Origin: an uncultured Bacteroides sp. | GTDB lineage: Bacteria > Bacteroidota > Bacteroidia > Bacteroidales > Bacteroidaceae | Length of the DNA: 64,000 nt | Direction: 5' to 3' | NCBI RefSeq assembly: GCF_963666545.1 | Contig: NZ_OY762899.1 | Coordinates: 3,662,365-3,726,364, forward strand | In this document: piece by piece, positions 1 through 12,039 of the stretch | Numbering within the stretch: position 1 is the first letter of the stretch | Layout of the letters: each line of letters starts with the position of its first letter | Position numbers and translations under genes: made by a program | Notes under the pieces: model-generated | What the model was told of the DNA's origin: nothing | Database searches by the model: none | What the model saw: the letters and a program-made list of their open reading frames with translations, nothing else

Positions 1-60
1 CGAAGATACACCATAACACTACCATCCATTTCCACGAATAGATAATTGATTTACGCTTTT

Positions 61-82
61 AGATAAAACGCGCGTTTTATCT
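61..82. repeat. 22-bp perfect palindrome downstream of the HTCS gene
   Basis: The 22 bases form a perfect palindrome with no loop, centred on CGCGCG and flanked by AAAAC/GTTTT. It starts 24 bp past the stop of the HTCS gene, which reads leftward. A terminator is possible, but no T-run follows on the minus strand, so a protein-binding site is an alternative. Confidence 0.5.
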
Positions 83-105
83 GTCAATAAACTATTATTT
101 GATAG

Positions 106-3100
106 TCAGGACATGAAACTAGTGGGCGATTTGCCAAAATGTTTTTTAAAGCTGGTACTGAAATAACCGATAGTGGAGAATCCGCACTGGCAGGCTATCT
201 CGCCGATGTTGTATCGATTTTCCTTAATGAGTTTCATGGCGTGTTCCATGCGTATGTCGCGTATGAAGTCTACAACGGACATGCCGGTCAGCGCTTTCAT
301 TTTCTTGAACAGCAGTGATGTGCTGACACCCATTTCCTTAGCAAAGTTGTCCTTGCCAAAATCCGCATCGTCCAAATGTCGTACGACCACTTCCAATGCT
401 TGCTTCACAAAAGCGTCGTTCAGTATATTGGTCGGTTTTTCGGTTTCGTTATTTACATCGATTACAGAGCCGGTTGCGATGAATTTCGCGCTAATGACGC
501 GGCGGTTGCGTATGATGGAAGTGATACGTTGTGTCAGTATTTTCATATTGAACGGTTTGGTCACATAATCGTCTGCTCCCAGTCCCAGAGCGCGCAATTC
601 TGCAGTCTTCTCGGAAAGGGCAGTAAGCAGGATGATAGGGATATGTGACGTTTCAAAAGTCGACTTCACTAGGCGGCACAGCTCGAAGCCGTCCATGCGG
701 GGCATCATGATGTCCGACACAATCAGGTCGGGGATTTCCTGCCGGATATATTCCCATGCTTCAACTCCGTCGGCGGCGGTGGCTACCTGGAAGCATTTGC
801 CCAACGGACGGATCATGAAATGACGCAAGTCGTCATTGTCTTCCACAATCAGAATACGCATATCCCCGGTCGCGTAGCTGTCGGATGAATCGTCCTGTGA
901 CGGGTCATCTATAGGATTTTCGGTATCCTTCCGTATCTCGTTCTTGCGGAGGGGTACGACGATTTCGAATGTTGAGCCTTTCTCTTCTTCACTTTCCACA
1001 CTGATTTTACCACCGTGCAGTTCTACCAGTGTTTTTGCCATGGATAGTCCGATACCGGAACCAGCAATTTTTGCGTTGATGGCATTTTCGCTACGGTAGA
1101 AATCGTGGAACAGATTGCCTTGCGCTTTATGGCTGATGCCAATGCCGTAATCTGTAACACTCAGTCGCCACTCGTTTTCGTTGCCCTGAAAACGTACTTC
1201 TACGGTAGAGTGTTCGTGCGAATACTTGACAGCATTGGAGAGCAGATTGTCTATCACCCGCTCCATTACATCGATATCTATAGCCGTGAGGTAGGTGTCC
1301 ATATCATAATGATAATTGATCTGTATGTGCTTCGTTGCCGCCATAGACTCGAACATGCTAACGCGACAGCCCGCAAGAGCCACGGCATCAGTCATGACCG
1401 GATGAAACGGTTCTTTGCCCATATCCACTTTCTGGAAGTCGAGCAGTTGAGTGGCTACCGATGTTAATCGTCGCGTATGCTCTGCTGCCAGATGGAGATA
1501 CTGTTTGTCGTGTTTGGAGAGGCTGTTAACTTGGTTTAATTCTTCAATGGGGGCCTTGATGAGTGTGAGCGCGGTACGCAAATCGTGTGCGATATTGGTA
1601 AAGAAGCGCAGCTTGTCTTCGGCATGCCGCTGGTTGAGGCGGTTGATATAGAACTGGAACAGGAAGTATACCAAGCAGCCGGCGAACAGGATGCAAGCCA
1701 GCCTGAACCACCATGTATCCCAAAAGGACGGAGTGACGTGGATGGTCAGCGAGCGTTCAGCAATGAGTTCGTGATTGTATAGCCGGATAACTAGCTGGTA
1801 GGTGCCCGGATTAAGATTAGTATAATTAATGAACCTCTGGTTGGTCAGAGTGTTCCAGTCATCGTCGACTCCTTCCATCTTCCAAGAGAAGCGTGCCGTG
1901 CGCGAATCATCTCCTAGGGGCAAGATGTTGAGCGTCACATTGTTCTGCTGATGGTGGAGCGTGATCTCGCTGACGCTGTCCAACGGAATTTCGGGCAAGA
2001 GGTCGGGATACTGGCGAATGGAGCGACCCGAGAGGAGTATATCCTGTATATAAATGTGGCTTGTCGATTTATGTTGGTATAGGTACTTTGGGTCTTGCAT
2101 GATTACGCCGTCGGACGTCCCCCACGCGAACATACCGTTGTGCAGGCGGAAGCAGGCGTCCGAACTATAAGAAACGGTAGATATGTTCATCGGAGAAGGG
2201 TAGGTAGTAATTGTTTTGTCAATGGTGTTGAAGCGACAAAGACCACTCTCCGTTCCTAACCAGAGATATCCGTCGGCATAGAGGAGGCTGTTCACATAGT
2301 TGGATATGAGACCGTGGCGCGTATCGTATTTCTTTATGGTATGTGTGCGGATGTTGTAGCTGAACAGACCTCCACCGCTGCTGCCCGCCCATATCTTGTC
2401 CTGCACCACGGCGATGTCCTGTATCATGTTGTCGGTCAGCAGTGTGGTCAGCTGCTTTGTGTCTTTGTTGAGCATGAGCAATCCGTAGTTGCAGGCCAGC
2501 ACTATCGTGCGGTCGCCCCATTCGGCCATGGCATATACCGGTTCCTTCGGGTAGATTTCGAACTTCTGGGTACGGTGGTCATACTTCATGATTTCTCCGC
2601 TTATTCCCGCAAGCCACATGTCACCCTCACTGTCTTTCAGAATGTCGAAAACGAAGCCTGCCTTGGCAAGGATGCCCGTCGGTCGCGTGTGGTGGGCGAT
2701 GATTCGTAAGCTTTTGCTGTCGATGACGTATACGCCGTGCGCATAAGTACCCGCCCAGATGTTTCCGTCAACATCCTCGCAGAGTGACAGGACGATGTAG
2801 GTTTCCCCATCCCTTTCCTCGAAATAATTGACCCACTTGTCGGTGCGTGGATTCCAACAGCTCAGCCCACTGTTGGTTCCTGCCCAAAGTTGCCCATGGC
2901 TATCTTCAATCAGGGCGTGGATGTGGTTGTTGAGCAGGGAGTTGGGGTTGTTGACGCTATGGCGCAGCTGAACTACCGTGGGTGATGAGAGGTCTGCCAC
3001 CGATGTGCCGCCGGTGACCGAGCATACCCAGATTCGTCCTGGGGCCTCATAATAAATGTCGTATACGCCATTTCCGCATATAGAGAACTGATTGTCCACA

Positions 3101-3951
3101 TTCTCCTTGTGTGTTGAAATCTTTCGGCTGCCGTCATGCGAGAGTACCCACACGCCGCGCCCGTCGATGCCGCACCAAAGGGTGGAATCGCGCACTAGCT
3201 CGATGTCCTTGATGCATTGCTGCGGGAAGTCCGGCACAGTGGCTGCATGAAGCTTCCGTGCGGTGCAGTCAAAGTAGTAAAGCCCACTGGAATATGTGCC
3301 TATCCACAGTCGGTTCATTGTCCGGTCTAGCAGGAGTGATGACGGTTTTATGTTCATTTTTCCACTCCAGCACTCCACATGGTGCTGTTTCGTATCAACT
3401 AAGAAAATTCCTCCGGGACCGGCGGCAATCAGGTGGCGGGCATCGTAGCGGGTCGTATGGTAGGCGCCACCCGCGGTTTGAGCTATGAGGGTGCAACGAT
3501 TATTCTTGTAATGATACAGTCCTAGAGAGGAGGCTATCCACAAGCCTCCGTCGGGATCCACCTCCAGGTCGAAGAGCCAAAGGTTGGCGGCGTTCATCTG
3601 TCGGGAGAAGTTGAAGAAGCGTTCGAAGCTGTCCTGTCTTGGGTTGTACCAGAATATCTCGCCCTGGTTGGTGAAAGCCAGCAAGCGTTTTTCCTGCCAG
3701 ACTACTTCGACGGAGACCACGGCCATTGATTCGTAAGGCAGCTGATACACTCGGCAGTCACTGTCCGTCAACCTCATGATGCCTGTCTTGGAGGCAATCC
3801 AGATGAACCCGTTAGCATCCTTGCATATTGAGGTTGTCTCGCGGTTGGCGATTCCATAGATATCATTGATGTTATAGAAGTTTAAGTCGCCGACGCAATA
3901 GCCCGCGAACGGCAGAAGTAGAAAGGTGAAGAACAGAAAACATGACTTCAT
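106..3951 (-). CDS. Hybrid two-component system (HTCS) regulator of the PUL
   Basis: One-protein sensor, kinase and transcription factor of the Bacteroides HTCS type, 1281 aa, usual length for the family. Seen in order: signal peptide (1-20); Reg_prop beta-propeller repeats (about 25-640, recurring LWIG/IWAG motifs); Y_Y_Y domain (about 675-740); one membrane helix (about 745-768); HisKA with phosphoacceptor His789 in NIAHDLRTALTL; HATPase with NLLSNAVKYS and GSGIGLSMAK; receiver with IVSDIMMPRMDG, phospho-Asp1080; C-terminal AraC-type HTH (about 1175-1281). In this family the periplasmic propeller binds an oligosaccharide from the target glycan and the AraC domain then activates the adjacent susCD genes. 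It is divergent from SusC, so the xylan PUL to the right is the inferred target. All key phosphorelay residues are present. Confidence 0.96.
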   Translation of the reverse strand: MKSCFLFFTFLLLPFAGYCVGDLNFYNINDIYGIANRETTSICKDANGFIWIASKTGIMRLTDSDCRVYQLPYESMAVVSVEVVWQEKRLLAFTNQGEIFWYNPRQDSFERFFNFSRQMNAANLWLFDLEVDPDGGLWIASSLGLYHYKNNRCTLIAQTAGGAYHTTRYDARHLIAAGPGGIFLVDTKQHHVECWSGKMNIKPSSLLLDRTMNRLWIGTYSSGLYYFDCTARKLHAATVPDFPQQCIKDIELVRDSTLWCGIDGRGVWVLSHDGSRKISTHKENVDNQFSICGNGVYDIYYEAPGRIWVCSVTGGTSVADLSSPTVVQLRHSVNNPNSLLNNHIHALIEDSHGQLWAGTNSGLSCWNPRTDKWVNYFEERDGETYIVLSLCEDVDGNIWAGTYAHGVYVIDSKSLRIIAHHTRPTGILAKAGFVFDILKDSEGDMWLAGISGEIMKYDHRTQKFEIYPKEPVYAMAEWGDRTIVLACNYGLLMLNKDTKQLTTLLTDNMIQDIAVVQDKIWAGSSGGGLFSYNIRTHTIKKYDTRHGLISNYVNSLLYADGYLWLGTESGLCRFNTIDKTITTYPSPMNISTVSYSSDACFRLHNGMFAWGTSDGVIMQDPKYLYQHKSTSHIYIQDILLSGRSIRQYPDLLPEIPLDSVSEITLHHQQNNVTLNILPLGDDSRTARFSWKMEGVDDDWNTLTNQRFINYTNLNPGTYQLVIRLYNHELIAERSLTIHVTPSFWDTWWFRLACILFAGCLVYFLFQFYINRLNQRHAEDKLRFFTNIAHDLRTALTLIKAPIEELNQVNSLSKHDKQYLHLAAEHTRRLTSVATQLLDFQKVDMGKEPFHPVMTDAVALAGCRVSMFESMAATKHIQINYHYDMDTYLTAIDIDVMERVIDNLLSNAVKYSHEHSTVEVRFQGNENEWRLSVTDYGIGISHKAQGNLFHDFYRSENAINAKIAGSGIGLSMAKTLVELHGGKISVESEEEKGSTFEIVVPLRKNEIRKDTENPIDDPSQDDSSDSYATGDMRILIVEDNDDLRHFMIRPLGKCFQVATAADGVEAWEYIRQEIPDLIVSDIMMPRMDGFELCRLVKSTFETSHIPIILLTALSEKTAELRALGLGADDYVTKPFNMKILTQRITSIIRNRRVISAKFIATGSVIDVNNETEKPTNILNDAFVKQALEVVVRHLDDADFGKDNFAKEMGVSTSLLFKKMKALTGMSVVDFIRDIRMEHAMKLIKENRYNIGEIACQCGFSTIGYFSTSFKKHFGKSPTSFMS

Positions 3952-3988
3952 ATACGGTGTTTTTCAATGAATGGATTCAGAAAGTTTC

Positions 3989-3996
3989 CAAAAATA
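3989..3996 (-). promoter_or_regulatory. Possible -7 element for the HTCS gene
   Basis: Reads TATTTTTG on the minus strand, matching the Bacteroides -7 consensus TAnnTTTG, 38 bp upstream of the HTCS start. I see no clean TTTG at the -33 position (only an approximate match near 4021), so the call is tentative. Confidence 0.35.
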
Positions 3997-4157
3997 AAGA
4001 AAATAATTCGACTTTACTGCCAATTCGGGATGCTATTTTTTTTCGTCGGGTCTGATTGTCTGCATTCTTTAAAAGTAACGCTATTACTATGAATCTTATC
4101 GGCTTTCGTTGTCCAACTCCCGACAGATTACGCTCATCAGAGTTTTCTAACTTTAGA

Positions 4158-4215
4158 TATTTGTTTTCTACTATTAGATATATTTCTCTCCATATCTAAT
4201 AGTAGAAAACAAATA
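4158..4215. repeat. Perfect inverted repeat (24-bp arms, 10-nt loop) between HTCS and susC
   Basis: Arms 4158-4181 and 4192-4215 are exact reverse complements separated by 10 nt. The sequence is AT-rich and contains TTTTCTACTATTAGATAT in the left arm. It lies about 205 bp upstream of the HTCS start and 290 bp upstream of the SusC start. It could be a bidirectional terminator insulating divergent units, or a dimeric operator. It is not followed by a clear T-run on either side. Confidence 0.7.
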
Positions 4216-4293
4216 CTCATTTTTAAACTCCACCATTCTCCTTGGCCATTATATTTACCGGTGAAATTGTTAACTTTTAAACTAATCACAAGA

Positions 4294-4431
4294 ATGGAAA
4301 GAGTAATTTGTATCCTGACGATGCTCTTCGTTTGCATCTGGGTGTCGGTCCAACAGTGTATCATCTCTGGTACGGTGACCGATATAAATAAAATGGTGTG
4401 CTCACTAATCTTCACGGGAAGTTCACACTGA
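4294..4431 (+). pseudogene. 45-codon vestige of a SusC-type gene N-terminus
   Basis: An ATG-started frame reads a hydrophobic leader (CILTMLFVCIWVSVQQ) followed by IISGTVTDIN, which resembles the start of the carboxypeptidase-regulatory-like domain of SusC proteins (typical form xxSGTVTDxxGxP). It stops after 45 codons. The bases before its ATG (cttttaaactaat) closely match those before the intact SusC gene at 4508 (tcttaaactaat). Seen: leader, motif and similar upstream sequence. Inferred: remnant of a deleted or recombined SusC gene. A short real leader peptide cannot be excluded. Confidence 0.5.
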
Positions 4432-4507
4432 CGGTTGACCGAAATCTACTATTTAAGTATCTTATTTTGAGAGAGAAAATGCGATTATTAATTCTTAAAC
4501 TAATTGT

Positions 4508-7500
4508 ATGAAAAATGTAATTGAGAAATTTCAGAAGATTCCTTACTTGTTTATGCTTATGCTTTTTACATCTATGTCAGCATCGGCACAATTTCAAGTC
4601 AAAGGTACAATCGTTTCAGCTAAAGATGCTGAGCCGATCATTGGTGTGGCTATTCAAGAGAATGGAACAAACAATGGTACTATTACCGATCTCACTGGTA
4701 GTTATTCGATTCAAGTACGGAACAGTAATTCAACTATTACTGTGTCTTTTGTGGGTTTGAAGCCTCAGACTATTCATATCAATGGTCGTAACGTTATCAA
4801 CATCCAGATGGAAGAAGATACAAAACTTCTTGACGAAGTGGTGGTAGTAGGCTATGGTGTTCAGAAGAAGAGTGACCTTACAGGCGCTATTGCCTCGGTC
4901 AATGGAGACGACATCAAGAACCTTTCAACAGTAGATGCCGGTGCTGCCCTTCAGGGTAAGGCTGCCGGTATTCAGGTTTTGAACACATCCGGTGCTCCCG
5001 GTTCAGGTGCTTCAATTCGTATTCGTGGTTATTCATCAAATTCAGACAAACTTGGTCCTCTATTAATTGTCGATGGTTTAAAGGTGGAGAATATCCAGTA
5101 TCTTGACCCTTCAATGATTGAATCTATGGAGGTTCTCAAGGATGCGGCTTCGGCTGCAATCTATGGCGCTCAGGCCGGTAATGGTGTTGTTCTCATTACA
5201 ACAAAGACCGGCAATAGTTCGAATGGCCGCCCGAAGATAACGTATTCTTTCAAGGCGATCAATCAAAGGCTTGGCAAGACACCTGAGATTTTTGGTGCAA
5301 AAGACTGGATCAAATATAAGGAATTGTCCGGTTACGATATGAAGACTCTCTGCAAGAGCAATGGCGTTGACTATGACAACCCTAAAGAGACAGACTGGGT
5401 AAAGGAGGTATTTGACGATAGCTGGGCGACTCAGCATTCTGTTACATTCCAGGATGGTAATGACAAAGGCCATTTCTTCACTTCTGTAAACTACATTGAC
5501 AACGATGGTATCGTACGTGGCAAGAAAGATACTTACACTCGTCTTACCGGTCAACTCAACGCAGACTATCAACTCTATAAATGGATTAAAGTTGGTACGA
5601 ACACCTCTATCGAGAAGTGGGCTACTCGCAACATCACCCATCAGAGCGCTTATGGTTCTATGATGGCACCTACTCTTTTGCTTGACCCTCTGACTCCTGT
5701 ATATTGGGATAGCGTTGATGACTTTACAACAGACATGAAGGAACAATATAACAAGAATCCTGAAACCATTCTCGTCGCTCCGAATGGTAAGTACTATGCT
5801 ACTTCAAAGTTCCAGATGGATGACAATGGTAATCCTATCCTCCAACGTGACCGCCGCAATGCAAAGAGTTCCGGTTTCACAATTCGTGGAACAGCTTTTG
5901 CAGATTTAACTCCTATTGATGGTCTTGTGATGACATCTCGTTTTTCTTATCACATTGCACAGACCAATGACCATGATTATTCAGAGCCTTACTACATGAA
6001 CGGTCAGGCTAAAGCTACAGATTATTCTATTTCAGCTTCAGCCAAAAATAATCACTATTATCAGTGGGAAAACTTTGCAAACTTCAACAAGACATTATTC
6101 GAAAAGCACAATGTCGGTGCCATGATTGGCATGTCATATACTGAATATCGCTCGGACGATGTCTCAGGTTCGGCTGCCGGTACAGGCGGCAACAAGATTC
6201 TCTCCGGTGATGCTGACAATTTCAAGTATCTCAACTTTGTAAACTCAGCTGAAACCACTACAAAGAGCATCGGCAACCTTCCGGGACTTTCTACAAGCCT
6301 CTCTTACTTCGGTCGTTTCCTCTATACTTACGACAATCGTTACAGTTTGCAGTTCAACTACCGTGCCGACGCATTTGATACTTCCAAACTTCCTTCTGAC
6401 AAACGTTGGGGTAAGTTCCCTTCAGTTGCCGTAGGTTGGAACATCGGCAATGAAAAATTTATCGCGGACAACATCAGTGACGATCTTCTTTCATTCTTGA
6501 AGTTCCGTGCTTCTTGGGGACGCAACGGTAACGTCAATGTGCTTAGTAACTACCCATATATTTCGCCAATCAGTTACAATGCCGCTTGGTATCAATATGG
6601 TGATAACTCTGCTCAGCACTATGGTTCTTATCCTTCCGGTCTTGCTAATCCAAACCTCAAATGGGAAACATCCGAACAGTTGGATTTCGGTCTTGATATG
6701 CGTTTCTTCAACGACCGCTTGGCACTTGGTCTCGACTACTTTAACAAGGATACAAAAGACCTTCTTATATCTACCAACCCGGTTCCTGAAGTTTTTGTAA
6801 ATTCGACTATAGTCAATGCCGGTAAAATTAACAATAGGGGATTTGAACTTGAAGCCTCTTGGAAGGATCATATTGGCGGCTTGAAGTATAATATCTCTGC
6901 TAACTTCTCTACTTTGAGAAACAGGGTTACTTATCTGTATGACGATATCACTCGTATCACTAGCAATAAAGGTGGTGTAGATGGTACCAATAATATGGTA
7001 TGTAGCGGATTTGAGGAAGGTCACTCAATATGGTATTTCCGCGCATACGATTATGTAGGTGTGAATAAGGAGACAGGTGCAGCTCAATTCCGTAATCATG
7101 AGGGTAAAATCGTTTCCTCTTCAGAGTTGAGCGACCAGGATATGACTGATATAGGTAGTGCTATTCCAAAGTATACTTACGGTTTGACTATTAACTTGGA
7201 ATATAAAGGTTTCGACTTCTCTGTATTTGGTACAGGTGTAGGAGGTAACAAGATTTTCAATATCCTTTATCGTGCAGATACCCCAATGCGTAACTCGCTG
7301 AAGTATTACATGGACCATGCTTGGAGCGAAAACAACAAGAATGCTTCTATGCCGGCTGTTGCTGACGTAGCTCATGATCGTTACTTCTGGAGTTCAAGTG
7401 CCTCGATGTTCAATGGTTCTTATTTCAAGATTAAACAGATCCTGTTAGGCTACACATTGCCTAAGGCACTCACTAAGAAAGCGGCTATTAAAGAGCTTCG

Positions 7501-7657
7501 CTTCTTCGTTTCTTTGGATGACTTCTTTACTTTCTCTAACTATCCCGGCATGGATCCGGAGACTGCAACAACTTCCAGAAATGGTGGTGGCGGATTTGAT
7601 ATTGGTACATATCCAACCATGAAGAAGTGTACATTCGGTGCAAGCTTTGCATTCTAA
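4508..7657 (+). CDS. susC-like: SusC-like TonB-dependent outer-membrane transporter
   Basis: 1049-aa outer-membrane importer that, with its SusD partner, takes up oligosaccharides released at the cell surface using TonB energy. Seen: N-terminal signal peptide ending near SASAQ (about residue 27); carboxypeptidase-regulatory-like domain (about 28-110, VKGTIVSAKDAEPIIGVAI); TonB-box-like stretch DEVVVVGYGVQKKSDLTG leading into the plug domain (about 115-235, with VLKDAASAAIYG); then a long beta-barrel ending in aromatic GASFAF, as expected for outer-membrane insertion. Length is normal. It is first in the PUL, 45 bp before SusD. Expression is inferred to be HTCS-controlled; no classical -7/-33 pair is obvious upstream, consistent with activator dependence. 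The substrate is inferred from neighbouring xylan enzymes. Confidence 0.96.
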   Translation: MKNVIEKFQKIPYLFMLMLFTSMSASAQFQVKGTIVSAKDAEPIIGVAIQENGTNNGTITDLTGSYSIQVRNSNSTITVSFVGLKPQTIHINGRNVINIQMEEDTKLLDEVVVVGYGVQKKSDLTGAIASVNGDDIKNLSTVDAGAALQGKAAGIQVLNTSGAPGSGASIRIRGYSSNSDKLGPLLIVDGLKVENIQYLDPSMIESMEVLKDAASAAIYGAQAGNGVVLITTKTGNSSNGRPKITYSFKAINQRLGKTPEIFGAKDWIKYKELSGYDMKTLCKSNGVDYDNPKETDWVKEVFDDSWATQHSVTFQDGNDKGHFFTSVNYIDNDGIVRGKKDTYTRLTGQLNADYQLYKWIKVGTNTSIEKWATRNITHQSAYGSMMAPTLLLDPLTPVYWDSVDDFTTDMKEQYNKNPETILVAPNGKYYATSKFQMDDNGNPILQRDRRNAKSSGFTIRGTAFADLTPIDGLVMTSRFSYHIAQTNDHDYSEPYYMNGQAKATDYSISASAKNNHYYQWENFANFNKTLFEKHNVGAMIGMSYTEYRSDDVSGSAAGTGGNKILSGDADNFKYLNFVNSAETTTKSIGNLPGLSTSLSYFGRFLYTYDNRYSLQFNYRADAFDTSKLPSDKRWGKFPSVAVGWNIGNEKFIADNISDDLLSFLKFRASWGRNGNVNVLSNYPYISPISYNAAWYQYGDNSAQHYGSYPSGLANPNLKWETSEQLDFGLDMRFFNDRLALGLDYFNKDTKDLLISTNPVPEVFVNSTIVNAGKINNRGFELEASWKDHIGGLKYNISANFSTLRNRVTYLYDDITRITSNKGGVDGTNNMVCSGFEEGHSIWYFRAYDYVGVNKETGAAQFRNHEGKIVSSSELSDQDMTDIGSAIPKYTYGLTINLEYKGFDFSVFGTGVGGNKIFNILYRADTPMRNSLKYYMDHAWSENNKNASMPAVADVAHDRYFWSSSASMFNGSYFKIKQILLGYTLPKALTKKAAIKELRFFVSLDDFFTFSNYPGMDPETATTSRNGGGGFDIGTYPTMKKCTFGASFAF

Positions 7658-7701
7658 TAGAGAGAGTAATCCTTGAAAAACTAAAAAAAAAGTAATTCAT
7701 T

Positions 7702-9378
7702 ATGAAAAAAATAATATATTCCCTTTTAGGTGTTGCATTCCTTTTCAGTGCTTGCGAGGATCGTCTCGACATTGAACAGAAAGGTGTCATTGCGTTTGGT
7801 AGTTTTTATAAGACTGATGATGATGCAGAGAATGCACTCAACAATCTTTATCAGTCATTCTGTTTGAATATAGCTGGTAATGAAGGTGTTTATGTAGCTC
7901 TCCCTCTGCTTTTTGATGAGGCTGGCGATGATATGTTGGCAGCAGGTAACATGTATGGCGACAACGACTTTGGTGCACAGATTAACGAATTCCGCTATGA
8001 CTCACAAAATGAAGTAATCAAGAATACATACTGGGGGCTCTATGGTGTGATTTACGATTGCAACCTTATCTTGGATAATATAGAACCCGCTACACCTGTT
8101 AAGAAACGGGTTTGTGCCGAAGCTCGTACACTGCGCGCTTGGTCGCATCTGATGCTTGCTATTGGTTGGAACTGTCCACCATTGGTTGATCATATTCTTA
8201 ATCCTAGTGATAAACCGGCTAACAATGCGGTCGAAGGCGGACATGACGGACTGCTAGAATGGTGTGCCAAAGAAGCAGAGGCTGCAGTTGCTGACCTTGA
8301 TGAACGTGAAAATCCATCAGATAAGGTTGGTGCCTCAAAGGTAACGAAGGGCTTCGCTCTTACTGTAGCTGGTAAGGCTCGATTGTTCAAAGGCGACTAT
8401 GCCGGAGCGAAGGCTGACTTGAAGCAGGTTATTGCTTCACAAAAATACGAGCTCGTTCCTACTGAACGTTGGCCAAACTTGTTCCATGAATCAGGAGATC
8501 TTTGTGAGGAGATGATTTTCCAGGCCAACGTAATTGAAAATGCAGCTGTCGGTGACTGGAGTAACAAGATACAACGTACGTCCTGGATGTGGATCCAGTT
8601 CTGGAACTGGCGTACTGACAAGTTGGCTACCAAGCCTTCATTTATCGGTCCTGATGGTTGGGGTGGACACTCTATCCGTGCCGACTTTGCAGAACGTATG
8701 TTGGCAAACGATGGTAATTCACCACGTCGTAAAGCAACATTCCTCACTGGTGACGAATTCCTCTATGAAATGGACTGGAACGGTACCAAGGGTAAAAACT
8801 TGACTCGCGCAGAGCTTGAAAAATCTCCTGATATTGGTATCAAGGATCCAACAGGCCTCTATGGTTTTGCAGGTTATTTCGCCAACAAGTTCGTTGCGTG
8901 GCCTGAAGATAATGAAAAGGGGTGGTATGGATTCAAAAATCTCACCATCTTCCGTTATGCTGAAGTTCTCTTGATGTATGCTGAGGCTTGTGCACAGACT
9001 ACTGACCCGGATGGTCTTGGCTTGAAATGTCTTCAGGATATCCAGAACCGCGCAGGTTCTGCTCATATCTCAACCGGACTTACACTTCAGGAAGTAAAGA
9101 ACGAGAAGAGTTATGAAATGTGGCTTGAGGCAGTTCGCTTTCCCGATATGGTACGTTGGGGTGATACGGATGGCATCGTAAATAATGGTAAGGACATTCC
9201 ATCTACCATGGATGCTTTCTTCACTAAAGATGAGCCAATTCATCGTCTTTATGTGGAGAAGGCAAATCCTAATAAGGGTAAGACAGGTTTTGTGAAGGGT
9301 AAACATGAGTATTTTGCATACCCATTTGCCGCAACTTCAATCAATCCTAACCTGAAACAGAACCCGAGTGGTGAATAA
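7702..9378 (+). CDS. susD-like: SusD-like surface glycan-binding lipoprotein
   Basis: 558-aa RagB/SusD family protein that caps the SusC barrel outside the cell and binds the glycan. Seen: lipoprotein signal with lipobox FSAC (Cys about 18) followed by acidic EDRLD, which in Bacteroides favours surface export; helical SusD N-terminal region (DDAENALNNLYQ, RAWSHLMLAIGW) and the C-terminal RagB part with EVLLMYAEAC and LEAVRFPDMVRWGD, both highly typical. It follows SusC by 45 bp and is followed by a strong stem-loop before the first esterase. Confidence 0.96.
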   Translation: MKKIIYSLLGVAFLFSACEDRLDIEQKGVIAFGSFYKTDDDAENALNNLYQSFCLNIAGNEGVYVALPLLFDEAGDDMLAAGNMYGDNDFGAQINEFRYDSQNEVIKNTYWGLYGVIYDCNLILDNIEPATPVKKRVCAEARTLRAWSHLMLAIGWNCPPLVDHILNPSDKPANNAVEGGHDGLLEWCAKEAEAAVADLDERENPSDKVGASKVTKGFALTVAGKARLFKGDYAGAKADLKQVIASQKYELVPTERWPNLFHESGDLCEEMIFQANVIENAAVGDWSNKIQRTSWMWIQFWNWRTDKLATKPSFIGPDGWGGHSIRADFAERMLANDGNSPRRKATFLTGDEFLYEMDWNGTKGKNLTRAELEKSPDIGIKDPTGLYGFAGYFANKFVAWPEDNEKGWYGFKNLTIFRYAEVLLMYAEACAQTTDPDGLGLKCLQDIQNRAGSAHISTGLTLQEVKNEKSYEMWLEAVRFPDMVRWGDTDGIVNNGKDIPSTMDAFFTKDEPIHRLYVEKANPNKGKTGFVKGKHEYFAYPFAATSINPNLKQNPSGE

Positions 9379-9433
9379 ACATAAGTCTCAAGAAATTGCA
9401 TTGTGACCAGTCGAATGCAGGTAACGTAGTGCA

Positions 9434-9473
9434 GAATGTCCGCGCTGCAAACATATCCGTGGTGCGGACATTC
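9434..9473 (+). terminator. Stem-loop after susD (partial terminator, processing or attenuation site)
   Basis: Perfect 10-bp stem gaatgtccgc (9434-9443) / gcggacattc (9464-9473) with a 20-nt loop, between SusD and the first esterase. No T-run follows, so it is not a textbook intrinsic terminator. Such hairpins after susD could lower downstream enzyme transcripts or protect the susCD mRNA 3' end. Function is inferred. Confidence 0.55.
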
Positions 9474-9491
9474 TTACATAATATTCATTAA

Positions 9492-11912
<2,421 letters not shown>

Positions 11913-12039
11913 AACACATAAACTTGTCTCAAGTTTCCTTAGGAGGCAGTTGCCTAAGTCGTACTTTGGCTAAACTCCTGTATGAAGTACCTATATTCAG
12001 GATACAGACTGTTCGCTTATATATCTAAAAATAATAAAT

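Noticed and set aside
5111-5746. A 211-codon frame antisense to the SusC gene
   Set aside because: The SusC frame is well supported; the antisense frame has no family motif.
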